64,000 bases of DNA from Rhodocyclaceae bacterium (GTDB lineage Bacteria > Pseudomonadota > Gammaproteobacteria > Burkholderiales > Rhodocyclaceae): positions 244,396 through 308,395 of the forward strand of contig VMSX01000009.1 in NCBI GenBank assembly GCA_013791905.1, given 5' to 3'. Each line of letters begins with the position of its first letter. Position 1 is the first letter of the stretch. This document shows, one piece after another, positions 56,171-64,000 of the stretch. The translations under genes were made by a program, and so were the position numbers. The notes beneath the pieces are model-generated. The model was not told where the DNA came from, did not search any database, and worked only from the letters and a program-made list of their open reading frames with translations.

Positions 56171-56793
56171 GCCTACTTGACCCCTTCATTTTTCAGGTCG
56201 ACCAGGCATTGCGCACCATCTTTGCCAAGGCGCCCACAACCCGGCCGATGCCTGGCGAGGGATTACCTGAAGGCGATCTGACCGACCCGGAGCGGCGCCA
56301 TGTGGCCGCGCTGATGCGCGTCAATCATGTGGGGGAGGTCTGCGCGCAGGCCCTGTACGCCGGTCAGGCGTTCACTGCAAAGGATGCGGGTGTACGTCAG
56401 GCGCTGGAGCAGGCGGCCTGGGAGGAAACCGAGCATCTCAACTGGACCGAGCGCCGTATCGAAGAACTGGGTGGGCGCCAGAGCCTGCTCAACCCGCTGT
56501 GGTATGCCGGCGCCTGGACCATGGGCGCCGTGGCCGGCCGCCTCGGCGATCCCGTCAGCCTGGGGTTTCTGGTCGAAACCGAGCGGCAGGTCGAAGCGCA
56601 TCTGGACAGCCATTTGAGCCAGTTGCCGCCGGATGATCGCCGTTCGCAGGCCATCATCGATCAGATGAAGGCCGACGAAGTTGCGCATGCCGAAACCGCC
56701 ATCAAACTGGGTGCCAACGAACTGCCTGCGCCAGCCAAGGGAGTCATGAAACTGGTGGCGAAGTTAATGACAACCACCGCGTACCGGATTTGA
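56167..56793 (+). CDS. coq7: Demethoxyubiquinone hydroxylase Coq7
   Basis: 208-residue di-iron monooxygenase performing the penultimate step of ubiquinone synthesis, used in place of UbiF in many proteobacteria. Iron ligands sit in two ExxH repeats (EETEHLNW and DEVAHAETA) plus E residues in VGEVCAQALYAGQ and VETERQVEAHLDSH. It starts within the CNP1-like stop (ATGA). It converges with the OsmC gene, 3 bp apart, without an obvious terminator hairpin. Confidence 0.94.
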   Translation: MSLLDPFIFQVDQALRTIFAKAPTTRPMPGEGLPEGDLTDPERRHVAALMRVNHVGEVCAQALYAGQAFTAKDAGVRQALEQAAWEETEHLNWTERRIEELGGRQSLLNPLWYAGAWTMGAVAGRLGDPVSLGFLVETERQVEAHLDSHLSQLPPDDRRSQAIIDQMKADEVAHAETAIKLGANELPAPAKGVMKLVAKLMTTTAYRI

Positions 56794-56796
56794 CGG

Positions 56797-57213
56797 TCAG
56801 ATTTCGACAATCTCCCACGAATGGGTCATCTTGGCGGTCTTGCCGAGCATGATCGAGGCCGAGCAGTATTTTTCCGCCGACAACTGGACCGCCCGTTCGA
56901 CGGCCTCCGGCTTCAATCCGCGCCCCTTGACGACAAAGTGCATGTCGATGCGCGTGAATACCTTGGGATCTTCCGCAGCGCGCTCGGCAGTCACTTTGAC
57001 CGCGCAATCGACGATGTCCTGCCGCCCCTTGCGCAGGATCATGACAACATCGAAAGATGAACAGCCGCCCACGCCGGCCAGCAGCAACTCCATGGGGCGC
57101 GGGGCAAGGTTGCGACCCCCGGCTTCAGGCGAGCCGTCCATCGGGATCATGTGACCGCTCCCGGATTCTGCTATAAAGCTCATGCCTTCGTGCCAGCGTA
57201 CAGTGCATTCCAT
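56797..57213 (-). CDS. OsmC family peroxidase-like protein
   Basis: 138-residue OsmC/YhfA-type protein. From ATG 57213 it reads MECTVRWHEGMSFIAESGSGH. The two reactive cysteines are C51 (LLAGVGGCSSFDVV) and that in SAEKYCSASIMLGK, consistent with organic hydroperoxide reduction. A much longer open frame upstream contains repeats and is not credible. The start is preceded by the composite repeat at 57271-57360. Confidence 0.87.
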   Translation of the reverse strand: MECTVRWHEGMSFIAESGSGHMIPMDGSPEAGGRNLAPRPMELLLAGVGGCSSFDVVMILRKGRQDIVDCAVKVTAERAAEDPKVFTRIDMHFVVKGRGLKPEAVERAVQLSAEKYCSASIMLGKTAKMTHSWEIVEI

Positions 57214-57270
57214 CGACTCGTCTCCGCAGGTAATGTGTTGCCCGATTCTATTTCGGCTTGCAGGTTTCGC

Positions 57271-57360
57271 AAAAGTCGGCGTGACCGAAGGAAATCCCCG
57301 TGGGACTGGCGAGACGAAGTGCCCCGCAGCGGGTATGAAATGCCCTGCAGCGGGTACGGC
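57271..57360 (-). repeat. Composite repeat with split short motif (copy 15) and two hairpins
   Basis: AAAAGTCGGCG (57271-57281), then unrelated bases, then CTGGCGAGACG and two tandem hairpin modules (GTGCCCCGCAGCGGGTA and ATGCCCTGCAGCGGGTA). The hairpin arms here are CCCG/CGGG-like, whereas the copies at 52 kb are CCCC/GGGG. Confidence 0.65.
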
Positions 57361-57406
57361 GTACAATGCACCGCAAAGCTCCTCTGGCCGCAAAGCCGAA
57401 AAATGA

Positions 57407-57436
57407 TTGACTTTTAATGGTCTACTCGGATAGTAT
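57407..57436 (+). promoter_or_regulatory. Probable rplM-rpsI promoter
   Basis: TTGACT (57407-57412) and TAGTAT (57431-57436) with an 18-bp spacer, about 95 bp before rplM. A long leader fits autogenous control of ribosomal protein operons, but no binding structure is identified. Confidence 0.5.
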
Positions 57437-57531
57437 GCGCGGCTTTCCGCGTTGCGGACCGGTTCGTATTGACTGGTGTGGGCGCTCAATGAAGCAGTGT
57501 GCAGTGTAACTAAGGGTAGCAGGGATCCTCC

Positions 57532-57960
57532 ATGAAGACTTTTTCCGCCAAACCGCATGAAGTCAAGCGCGACTGGTTAGTCGTTGACGCATCGGACAAG
57601 GTGCTCGGCCGCCTGGCAGCCGACATCGCCAGCCGCCTGCGCGGCAAGCACAAGCCCGAATACACCCCCCACGTCGATACGGGTGACTATATTGTCGTGG
57701 TCAACGTCGATAAGTTGCGCGTGACTGGCAACAAGGCGCAGGACAAGAAATATTACCGGCACACCGGTTACCCCGGTGGCATCTACGAAACCAACTTCCT
57801 CAAGCTGCAGCAGCGTTTTCCTGCACGCGTGCTCGAAAAGGCCGTCAAGGGCATGTTGCCCAAAGGTCCGCTCGGCTATGCGATGCTGAAGAAAATGAAG
57901 TGCTATGTCGGTGCGGCTCATCCGCATTCGGCACAGCAGCCCAAGACCCTGGAACTCTGA
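57532..57960 (+). CDS. rplM: 50S ribosomal protein L13
   Basis: 142 residues, exactly the usual size. [51 protein letters not shown] and [18 protein letters not shown] are invariant blocks. ATG 57532 follows a weak ribosome-binding region. It is followed after 13 bp by rpsI, the universal pair. Confidence 0.98.
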   Translation: MKTFSAKPHEVKRDWLVVDASDKVLGRLAADIASRLRGKHKPEYTPHVDTGDYIVVVNVDKLRVTGNKAQDKKYYRHTGYPGGIYETNFLKLQQRFPARVLEKAVKGMLPKGPLGYAMLKKMKCYVGAAHPHSAQQPKTLEL

Positions 57961-57973
57961 CAGGACCAAACAT

Positions 57974-58366
57974 ATGGCAGCCAACTACTATTACGGCACC
58001 GGCCGGCGCAAGACCGCCGTGGCTCGTGTGTTCCTCAAAACCGGCAGCGGCAAGATCGTCGTGAACGACAAACCGGTGGATGAGTTTTTTTCGCGTGAAA
58101 CCGGGCGCATGGTGGTGCGTCAGCCGCTTGAGCTGACCCAGAACATCACGACCTTCGACATCATGGTCAATGTGGTTGGTGGTGGCGAATCCGGTCAAGC
58201 CGGTGCGGTTCGCCACGGCATCACCCGGGCGCTGATCGAATATGACGACACGTTGAAACCGGCGCTGTCGAAAGCCGGTTTCGTGACGCGCGATGCCCGC
58301 GAGGTCGAGCGCAAAAAGGTTGGTTTCCACAAGGCGCGCCGCCGCAAGCAATTCTCCAAGCGCTAA
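57974..58366 (+). CDS. rpsI: 30S ribosomal protein S9
   Basis: 130 residues. [18 protein letters not shown] at the start and the C-terminal [18 protein letters not shown] tail, which reaches the P-site tRNA, are typical. ATG 57974 was chosen; an AGGA sequence lies upstream. A strong terminator follows. Confidence 0.98.
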   Translation: MAANYYYGTGRRKTAVARVFLKTGSGKIVVNDKPVDEFFSRETGRMVVRQPLELTQNITTFDIMVNVVGGGESGQAGAVRHGITRALIEYDDTLKPALSKAGFVTRDAREVERKKVGFHKARRRKQFSKR

Positions 58367-58390
58367 TCCCGCTGAAGGTTTTCTTTGCGC

Positions 58391-58418
58391 AAAATGCCGC
58401 CTCCGGGCGGCATTTTAT
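58391..58418 (+). terminator. Rho-independent terminator after rpsI
   Basis: AAATGCCGCC-TCCG-GGCGGCATTT is a perfect 10-bp stem with a T-rich tail, 25 bp after the rpsI stop. Confidence 0.92.
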
Positions 58419-58522
58419 TTTCGGTTGAATCCGCAGGCTGGTCCGATCTGTAGCATCGATTGATCGCCGAACAGTTCTGGTCGGTTATGATTGGGCGTCA
58501 GAGCAACAAAGGAGCAAGCTTT

Positions 58523-59551
58523 ATGATCAAGGTTGGCATTGTCGGCGGTACAGGCTACACCGGCGTCGAGTTGCTGCGCCTGCTGGTGCAGCACCCTGAA
58601 GTGTCGCTGACGGCAATCACTTCGCGGGCGGAAGCGGGTAGTGCTGTTGCCGATATGTTTCCCAGTTTGCGCGGCCGCGTGGCGATGCAGTTCACCGATC
58701 CGGCTACGGCGCGACTAAAAGATTGCGATCTGGTTTTTTTCGCCACCCCCAATGGCGTGGCAATGAAGCAGGCGGGTGAGTTATTGCAGGCTGGGGTACG
58801 GGTGATTGATCTTGCCGCGGATTTTCGCATCAAGGACATCCCCCTCTGGGAAAAATGGTACGGCATGACGCATGCCGCTCCGGAACTTGTGGCCGAAGCT
58901 GTTTATGGTTTACCTGAGCTGAATCGGCAGCAAATCCGCACCGCGCGACTGGTCGCCAATCCTGGGTGCTACCCGACAGCCGTCCAGCTTGGATTTCTGC
59001 CGCTGATCGAGGCCGGCTGTGTGGCCACCGATCAACTGATAGCCGACGCAAAGTCGGGTGTGTCCGGCGCCGGTCGCAAGGCTGAAACGCATATTTTGTT
59101 CGCCGAGGCTTCCGATAACTTCAAGGCTTATGGTGTTGCCGGCCATCGCCATCTGCCGGAGATACGCCAGGGATTGTCGGTAATGGCCGGGGCGCAGGTC
59201 GGCCTGACTTTCGTCCCCCACCTGACCCCGATCATCCGTGGCATTCATGCCACCTTGTATGCCCGGATAACACAGGAACTGGACTTCCAGTCACTGTTTG
59301 AAAAGCGTTTTGCCGAAGAATATTTTGTGGATGTGATGCCGCCCGGCTCGCATCCTGACACGCGTTCGGTGCGGGCGGCAAATTTCTGTCGGATTGCGAT
59401 CCATCGCCCGCAGGGCGGGGATGTTCTGGTGGTGCTCTCGGTGATTGACAATCTGGTCAAGGGTGCCGCAGGACAAGCCATCCAGAATATGAATCTCATG
59501 TTCGGGTTAGACGAATGCCTTGGCCTCTCACAGGTTCCCGTATTGCCCTGA
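58523..59551 (+). CDS. argC: N-acetyl-gamma-glutamyl-phosphate reductase
   Basis: 342-residue NADPH-dependent reductase of arginine synthesis (ArgC type 1). Rossmann motif [17 protein letters not shown] at the N-terminus and catalytic C149 in [21 protein letters not shown] and [15 protein letters not shown] are typical. ATG 58523 has a good AAAGGAG site; earlier in-frame starts at 58460 and 58487 are less likely. It overlaps the DUF6776 gene (TGATG). Confidence 0.96.
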   Translation: MIKVGIVGGTGYTGVELLRLLVQHPEVSLTAITSRAEAGSAVADMFPSLRGRVAMQFTDPATARLKDCDLVFFATPNGVAMKQAGELLQAGVRVIDLAADFRIKDIPLWEKWYGMTHAAPELVAEAVYGLPELNRQQIRTARLVANPGCYPTAVQLGFLPLIEAGCVATDQLIADAKSGVSGAGRKAETHILFAEASDNFKAYGVAGHRHLPEIRQGLSVMAGAQVGLTFVPHLTPIIRGIHATLYARITQELDFQSLFEKRFAEEYFVDVMPPGSHPDTRSVRAANFCRIAIHRPQGGDVLVVLSVIDNLVKGAAGQAIQNMNLMFGLDECLGLSQVPVLP

Positions 59552-60288
59552 TGCTGCGGCGATTACGGGGGCGCTTCGGTATTACCGCGCCTCAGGTGTC
59601 GGTGCGCACCCATGTCCCGCTGTATCTGCGGCTCATCAGCATTGTCGTGCTGACCGCAGTTTCGCTTGCGCTTGCCGGGTGGGTGTACGACACCGGCCGT
59701 CGCATGGCGGGTTTTGATCAAAGCGAAAGCGGCAGTCTGGTCAAGGAACTGCGCCAGACGAATGCTGCGCTGGAAGAGGAGGTAGCTCGCTTGCGCAGTT
59801 TGCTGACTGCGAGTCAGAGCAGTTTGCAGATCGATCAGGCCGCACAAAACATTTTGTCCGACAAAAATAAAGTGCTGGTCAGTGACAATGCCCGACTCAA
59901 GGAGGAGTTGGCTGTTTTCGAAAGGCTGACCAAGCTCGAGGGCAAGACCGATGATGATGTTTCCCTTGATCGAGTGACTGTTCGATCGGATGGCGCGCCG
60001 GGACGTTACCGCTTCAGTTTCCTGATTGCACTACAAGGCGCCAAGCGCGGCAAGGAAACCAAGTTCACTCTGCAAGTTGTTGCTACTCCACGCCCGTCAA
60101 CTGCCAGTGCTAAGATATCGTTCCCACGCCGCGACGATCCCGACGCAGCGCAGTATGATATCTCGCTACGTAACTTCAAGCGCGTTGAAGGTAAATTCGA
60201 GGTGCCGGCCGACTTTTCTGTTGGCGCTGTGGAAATCAGAGTTCTTGAGTCTGGCGTCCTCAAAGCCAGCAAGAGCCTTACTCTTTAG
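59551..60288 (+). CDS. DUF6776 family membrane protein
   Basis: 245 residues of unknown function. A single TM helix near the N-terminus (LISIVVLTAVSLALAGWVY), a coiled-coil (about 60-130, SLVKELRQTNAALEEEVARLRSLL) and a C-terminal beta-rich periplasmic domain (YRFSFLIALQGAKRG to VEIRVLESG). In betaproteobacteria it recurs between argC and a bactofilin gene, as here, suggesting a link to cell-envelope shape. ATG 59551 overlaps the argC stop; an earlier ATG at 59515 is inside argC. Confidence 0.82.
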   Translation: MLRRLRGRFGITAPQVSVRTHVPLYLRLISIVVLTAVSLALAGWVYDTGRRMAGFDQSESGSLVKELRQTNAALEEEVARLRSLLTASQSSLQIDQAAQNILSDKNKVLVSDNARLKEELAVFERLTKLEGKTDDDVSLDRVTVRSDGAPGRYRFSFLIALQGAKRGKETKFTLQVVATPRPSTASAKISFPRRDDPDAAQYDISLRNFKRVEGKFEVPADFSVGAVEIRVLESGVLKASKSLTL

Positions 60289-60297
60289 GAGAGTCGT

Positions 60298-60699
60298 ATG
60301 TTCGGAAAAACCAGCAAGCCCAGCGGCAGAATCGACAGTTTGATTGGCGCAGGAACAACGATCGAGGGAAATATCACCTTTACGGGCGGGTTGCGCATCG
60401 ATGGCGAGGTGCGGGGGAACGTGTACTCTTCAGGTGAGCAACCCGGCACCTTGGTGGTAAGCGAGCATGCGCGCATCGAGGGAGAGGTGAGCGTATCCCA
60501 TCTGGTGGTGAATGGTGCCGTTAACGGACCGATTCGCTCGAACGAGTTTCTTGAGTTGCAGCCCCGGGCGCGCGTCACCGGTGATGTCGAATACAACGCT
60601 ATTGAAATGCACCTGGGCGCCATCGTGCAGGGGCGACTGGTGCATCAGGGCGTGGGTAGCGCGAAGGCGGTCGAACTAAAACTTGCAGCCAGCCATTGA
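60298..60699 (+). CDS. Bactofilin (CcmA/BacM family)
   Basis: 133-residue polymer-forming cytoskeletal protein. IDSLIGAGTTIEGNITFTGGLRIDGEVRGNV is the conserved start of the beta-helix; repeats of about six residues per turn continue to GRLVHQGV. Bactofilins assemble without nucleotide and often localise peptidoglycan enzymes. An M23 peptidase gene lies close by (61210), the typical partner class. An AGGAGAG site precedes ATG 60298. Confidence 0.93.
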   Translation: MFGKTSKPSGRIDSLIGAGTTIEGNITFTGGLRIDGEVRGNVYSSGEQPGTLVVSEHARIEGEVSVSHLVVNGAVNGPIRSNEFLELQPRARVTGDVEYNAIEMHLGAIVQGRLVHQGVGSAKAVELKLAASH

Positions 60700-60795
60700 A
60701 ACAGCTCCTGATCACCCCAAGCTGCCATGCATTGACGGGTTGCTAATTGCCCCGGATAATGAATCACTTCAAGATCACCCCAAGGAGAATTACTC

Positions 60796-61146
60796 ATGAA
60801 TGCACCCACAGAGATGCCGGTAGCGTTGCTATTCACCGATAACGCGGCGAACAAGGTCAAGGAGTTGATTGCTGAGGAAGGCAATCCCGAACTTAAATTG
60901 CGCGTTTTTGTTACCGGCGGCGGATGTTCCGGCTTCCAGTATGGCTTCACTTTTGACGAGGTGGCCAACGAGGACGACACGGTGATGATGAAGAATGATG
61001 TGACCCTGCTGATCGATCCGATGAGCTTCCAGTACCTTGTTGGTGCCGAGATTGACTATAGCGAGGGGCTGCAGGGTTCGCAATTCGTCATCAAGAATCC
61101 AAATGCCACCAGCACCTGTGGTTGCGGGTCGTCGTTTTCAGCCTGA
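60796..61146 (+). CDS. erpA: Iron-sulfur cluster insertion protein ErpA
   Basis: 116-residue A-type carrier that passes Fe-S clusters to apo-enzymes such as IspG/IspH. The three ligands are C44 ([11 protein letters not shown]), C108 and C110 ([11 protein letters not shown]). ATG 60796 follows AAGGAG. It sits alone between bactofilin and its terminator, convergent with the M23 peptidase. Confidence 0.95.
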   Translation: MNAPTEMPVALLFTDNAANKVKELIAEEGNPELKLRVFVTGGGCSGFQYGFTFDEVANEDDTVMMKNDVTLLIDPMSFQYLVGAEIDYSEGLQGSQFVIKNPNATSTCGCGSSFSA

Positions 61147-61166
61147 TATTTCGGCTATTTAGAAAC

Positions 61167-61198
61167 ACAAAGGGCGCCGTTGGCGCCCTTGTTTTTTG
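61167..61198. terminator. Terminator after erpA
   Basis: AAGGGCGCC-GTT-GGCGCCCTT followed by GTTTTTT. The A-rich left flank could let it also serve the convergent M23 gene. Confidence 0.9.
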
Positions 61199-61209
61199 CC
61201 GGGTCAAGC

Positions 61210-62538
61210 TCAGTCAAGCATGACCATCTGCAGGTTCCTGATGCTGGAAATCTGAACCATCAGATCACCTGCGTGATCTCGGAATGCCGGGATCTGTGAC
61301 TGCGGCATAGGTGTTGCGGTCGGCAGCGCCACTGTCAAAGGATTACGATGCACACCGGCAACCCGGAATTCATAATGCAAATGCGGGCCAGTGGCCATCC
61401 CAGTAGAGCCGACATAACCGATGATGTCGCCCTGGGCGATGCGGGCACCCTTTTTGGTGCCGGCAGCGAAGCCGGAAAGGTGGCCATAAGCCGTTGTCTT
61501 GTCCCCGGCATGGCGCAGCACGACAAGCTTTCCGTAGCCGCCTTGAACACCGACGAAATCGACGACCCCATCCCCTGCCGCCTTGACGCGGGTTCCCGTT
61601 GGCGCGGCATAGTCTACGCCGCGGTGAGCGCGCATTTCCTTCAATACGGGGTGATAGCGAGCATTGGAAAAACCCGAACTGATCCGTGAAAACTCCAGTG
61701 GCGAGCGCAGGAATGCTTTTTTCACGCTGCGACCATCTTCTGCGTAGTAACCGCCGGTACCGTCCTTGGGTTGGTACCAGAAGGCCCGGTAGGTATTGCC
61801 ATCATTGATGAACTCGGCGGCAAGAATGCGCTCGGTTCTGACCGGTTTCCCCAAGTAGCTGACGGTTTCGTAAATTACCGAAAAGCGATCGCCCTTGCGC
61901 AGGTCGCGGTGGAAGTCGATATCCCCGCCAAAAATGTCAGCCAGTTGGACGGCCACGCTGTCGGGTATCCCGGCATCATCTGCTGCGCCAAACAAGGAGT
62001 GCCTGACGACGGCTGTCTGCAGTGAAACATGCGATTCGAATTGAAGACCCTGCACGCTTGCATCGAATCCGCGCGGCGATCGCTGTACCAGCAATGCAGT
62101 GTCTTTTCCGCCGTTCAGCGGAAAAATAAGGGACTGCAACTCGCCATCAGCCGTAAGTTTTGCCGTCAAGGTCTTGCCGGGGACCAGCTGGCGAAACAGG
62201 GCGTCGGCCTCGCGGTTGCTGCGTAAAAACGCGCTGGCTTCTGCGTCGCGAATATTCATCTTTGCCAGCAAGGCAGATACCGTGTCGCCGCGCTGAATTC
62301 GCAGTTCGCGGGTGTGCGAGTCGCTATCCATGTCTACCGGCTGCGCGATGGGAGCAGCAAGCTGCTCAACCACTTCACTTAATTGCCCCGAGTAAATGAC
62401 GGTGTTCGATGCGGTACCAAATGCCGCCACCATGCTGAAGAGCATCAGGGCGGTTGCACCCGCCATAAGACCCATGCGGCTGGCACGGAAGGATGCTGGC
62501 GTCGTCGCATGGTTTAGAATCGACTGCTTTTCGGGCAT
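61210..62538 (-). CDS. M23 family metallopeptidase (MepM-like)
   Basis: 442-residue inner-membrane-anchored peptidoglycan endopeptidase. N-terminal TM (GLMAGATALMLFSMVAAFGTA), an OapA/LysM-like middle (RIQRGDTVSALLAKMN) and a LytM domain with zinc ligands in MRAHRGVDYAAP and GPHLHYEFRV, both HxxxD and HxH present. ATG 62538 (MPEKQSILNHATT) was chosen over an upstream in-frame start that would overlap the tyrS control region. It is divergent from tyrS by 74 bp. It probably cleaves cross-links during elongation. Confidence 0.9.
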   Translation of the reverse strand: MPEKQSILNHATTPASFRASRMGLMAGATALMLFSMVAAFGTASNTVIYSGQLSEVVEQLAAPIAQPVDMDSDSHTRELRIQRGDTVSALLAKMNIRDAEASAFLRSNREADALFRQLVPGKTLTAKLTADGELQSLIFPLNGGKDTALLVQRSPRGFDASVQGLQFESHVSLQTAVVRHSLFGAADDAGIPDSVAVQLADIFGGDIDFHRDLRKGDRFSVIYETVSYLGKPVRTERILAAEFINDGNTYRAFWYQPKDGTGGYYAEDGRSVKKAFLRSPLEFSRISSGFSNARYHPVLKEMRAHRGVDYAAPTGTRVKAAGDGVVDFVGVQGGYGKLVVLRHAGDKTTAYGHLSGFAAGTKKGARIAQGDIIGYVGSTGMATGPHLHYEFRVAGVHRNPLTVALPTATPMPQSQIPAFRDHAGDLMVQISSIRNLQMVMLD

Positions 62539-62612
62539 GGGCTGGCCTCGTCTTTTTAATAGCCGCCGCAGTTTAACAGACAAATTTACCCTCGGGACAC
62601 ACAGGAAACAGC

Positions 62613-63800
62613 ATGGTCGATGTCGAATCACAACTTGCGCTGATCAAGCGCGGTGCAGATGAACTGCTTGTCGAGGCCGAGCTTGTCGAGAAATTGAAAG
62701 CAGGCAGGCCGCTCCGAGTCAAGGCCGGTTTCGATCCTACCGCGCCTGACTTGCACCTCGGCCATACTGTGCTGATCAACAAGATGCGCCACTTTCAGGA
62801 GGCGGGGCATCACATCATGTTTCTGATTGGTGATTTCACCGGGTTGATTGGCGATCCCACCGGGAAAAACGCCACGCGTCCCCCATTGTCCAGGGAGCAA
62901 ATCCTGCAGAATGCGCAGACTTACCGCGAGCAGGTATTCAAAATATTGGATCCCGACAAAACCGAAGTTTGCTTCAATTCCACCTGGTTCGATTCTCTCG
63001 GAGCGGCAGGCATGATCAAGCTGGCGGCCCAGCACACGGTTGCCCGCATGCTCGAGCGTGATGACTTCGCCAAGCGCTATGCGGGCAATCAGCCGATTGC
63101 CATCCATGAGTTCCTTTACCCGCTGTGTCAGGGATATGACTCCGTGGCGATGCGGGCAGACGTAGAACTGGGCGGGACGGATCAGAAATTCAACCTGTTG
63201 GTTGGGCGCGAGATGCAGAAACACTACGGTCAACCGCCCCAGTGCGTTCTGATGATGCCCCTGCTGGAAGGTTTGGACGGTAATAACAAAATGTCCAAGT
63301 CGCTCGGCAATTATGTCGGCATTGCCGAGCCCCCTCAGGAGATCTTCGGCAAGTTGATGTCGATTTCAGACGAACTGATGTGGCGGTATTTCGAGCTGCT
63401 CTCATTCCGCTCCAACAGCGAGATTGCTGGTCTCAAGCGGGAAGCGGCAGAAGGACGGAACCCGCGGGATGTCAAGGTCATGCTCGCGCAGGAACTGGTC
63501 GCCCGCTTTCATTCGCAACGCGCTGCCGAGCTGGCCTATGAGGATTTTCAGGCGCGCTTTCAACGGGGCACCCTTCCTGATGACATGCCTGAGATTACGA
63601 TCGCGGCAGCGCCCATTGCGCAAGTACTTAAACAAGCCGGCTTGGTTTCCAGCACATCAGAGGCGCTGCGCCTGATCGACGGGGGCGGTGTGCGGCTTGA
63701 TGGCGAAAAAGTGAGCGATAAAGCGCTGGTGTTGGAGGCCGGAAAGGCAGTGGTTTTACAGGTTGGCAAACGAAAATATGCGCGTGTGTTGCTGGCCTGA
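62613..63800 (+). CDS. tyrS: Tyrosyl-tRNA synthetase
   Basis: 395-residue class I synthetase. The HIGH-type motif is HLGH ([18 protein letters not shown]), with KMSKS present ([14 protein letters not shown]) and an S4 RNA-binding domain at the C-terminus (about 330-395, [15 protein letters not shown]). ATG 62613 follows AGGAAAC. It precedes the rRNA operon promoter with about 40 bp of AT-rich DNA between. Confidence 0.97.
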   Translation: MVDVESQLALIKRGADELLVEAELVEKLKAGRPLRVKAGFDPTAPDLHLGHTVLINKMRHFQEAGHHIMFLIGDFTGLIGDPTGKNATRPPLSREQILQNAQTYREQVFKILDPDKTEVCFNSTWFDSLGAAGMIKLAAQHTVARMLERDDFAKRYAGNQPIAIHEFLYPLCQGYDSVAMRADVELGGTDQKFNLLVGREMQKHYGQPPQCVLMMPLLEGLDGNNKMSKSLGNYVGIAEPPQEIFGKLMSISDELMWRYFELLSFRSNSEIAGLKREAAEGRNPRDVKVMLAQELVARFHSQRAAELAYEDFQARFQRGTLPDDMPEITIAAAPIAQVLKQAGLVSSTSEALRLIDGGGVRLDGEKVSDKALVLEAGKAVVLQVGKRKYARVLLA

Positions 63801-63804
63801 GAGA

Positions 63805-63870
63805 CTATTTTCGTCGAATTCGAATTTATTTTACGCAGCCTGTTGACGACCTGACTTCAATACGTATAAT
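63805..63870 (+). promoter_or_regulatory. rRNA operon promoter with UP-like AT-rich region
   Basis: TTGACG (63843-63848), 16-bp spacer and a perfect TATAAT (63865-63870). GCGCCCCTC just downstream is a GC-rich discriminator, as in stringently controlled rRNA promoters. AT-rich DNA (GAATTTATTTTA) lies where an UP element would be. Confidence 0.88.
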
Positions 63871-64000
63871 GCGCCCCTCTCGCTGCTGGGTGGCGACTGA
63901 TCTTTAACAACTAAACAACCGATAGGTGTAGGTGCTTGCTGGGTTTAGGCGAGCGACACGTAGGCATGCCGAGATCGAAGGCATGGCTATAGAGGCGACA
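63871..64000 (+). other. 16S rRNA leader with boxA antitermination site
   Basis: TGATCTTTAACA (63898-63909) matches the boxA consensus TGCTCTTTAACA at 11 of 12 positions. The following CTAAACAACCGATAGGTGT is typical of betaproteobacterial 16S leaders. The 16S gene itself would begin beyond the right edge. Confidence 0.85.

Larger units (their letters stand above)
57214..57531. other. Spacer between osmC-type gene and rplM
   Basis: 318 bp. It contains the composite repeat (57271-57360), a sigma70-like promoter (57407-57436) and a roughly 95-bp leader before rplM that lacks any hairpin I can call with confidence. Confidence 0.6.

Noticed and set aside
56797..57558. 253-codon version of the OsmC gene
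   Set aside because: The upstream extension is translated repeat and rplM promoter DNA; OsmC homology starts at ATG 57213.
60205..60222. GGCCGACTTTTCTG in the DUF6776 gene as a short-motif copy
   Set aside because: Only about nine bases match; below the level of the accepted copies.

Overview
The window reads as a GC-rich betaproteobacterial chromosome, most likely Rhodocyclales or a close relative. I base this on the gene content and order (rplM-rpsI-argC-bactofilin-erpA-M23 peptidase-tyrS; leuS-lptE-holA-proA; glyQ-glyS-gmhB-plsC; coq7 with a CNP1-like gene) and on a Gram-negative porin. The genus cannot be fixed from sequence reading alone.

Layout. 1-4076: ampG (cut by the left edge), a radical SAM gene and ubiB. 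4399-12158: two multidomain c-di-GMP enzymes, one overlapping a gene for a periplasmic substrate-binding protein. 12404-22693: housekeeping genes (tsaD, plsY, folB, ybaK-like, xerD, ogt, proA, holA, lptE, leuS) and a small unknown. 23033-30524: a ten-gene Mrp-type cation/proton antiporter operon with three PF00361 transporter subunits and no classical fused MrpA. 30767-35438: TonB-dependent receptor, YfiR-like protein and CHASE8-type hybrid histidine kinase. 35518-41632: uvrD, dtd, an orphan ParA and maeB. 41973-49173: a YgjP-type metallopeptidase, its degenerate relative, plsC, gmhB, glyS, glyQ and lnt. 49144-49949: a RAYT (Y1 transposase) element abutting lnt. 50092-52668: a porin, then a small accessory patch (a DUF2283 pair, DUF4926 and a dead toxin-antitoxin remnant). 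52669-63800: lytic transglycosylase, proS, rppH, CNP1-like, coq7, OsmC, rplM-rpsI, argC, DUF6776, bactofilin, erpA, M23 peptidase and tyrS. The right edge is the promoter and boxA leader of an rRNA operon.

The most unusual content is repetitive DNA. (1) At least 13 copies of a REP-like element share a 15-nt loop (TTGGGGCGGCCCGGC or its complement). The stem arms beside the loop differ between copies but remain self-complementary. The elements sit between genes, supply stop codons, C-terminal tails and Shine-Dalgarno sequences to neighbours, and one lies in frame inside uvrD. (2) About 15 copies of a short motif ending in GCCAGCGCCGACTTTT occur inside and outside genes, and their orientation switches near 43-48 kb. 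(3) A second REP type, linked to the RAYT element, includes a palindrome in frame inside leuS. I do not recognise families 1 and 2 as described elements; they are the best candidates here for something new.
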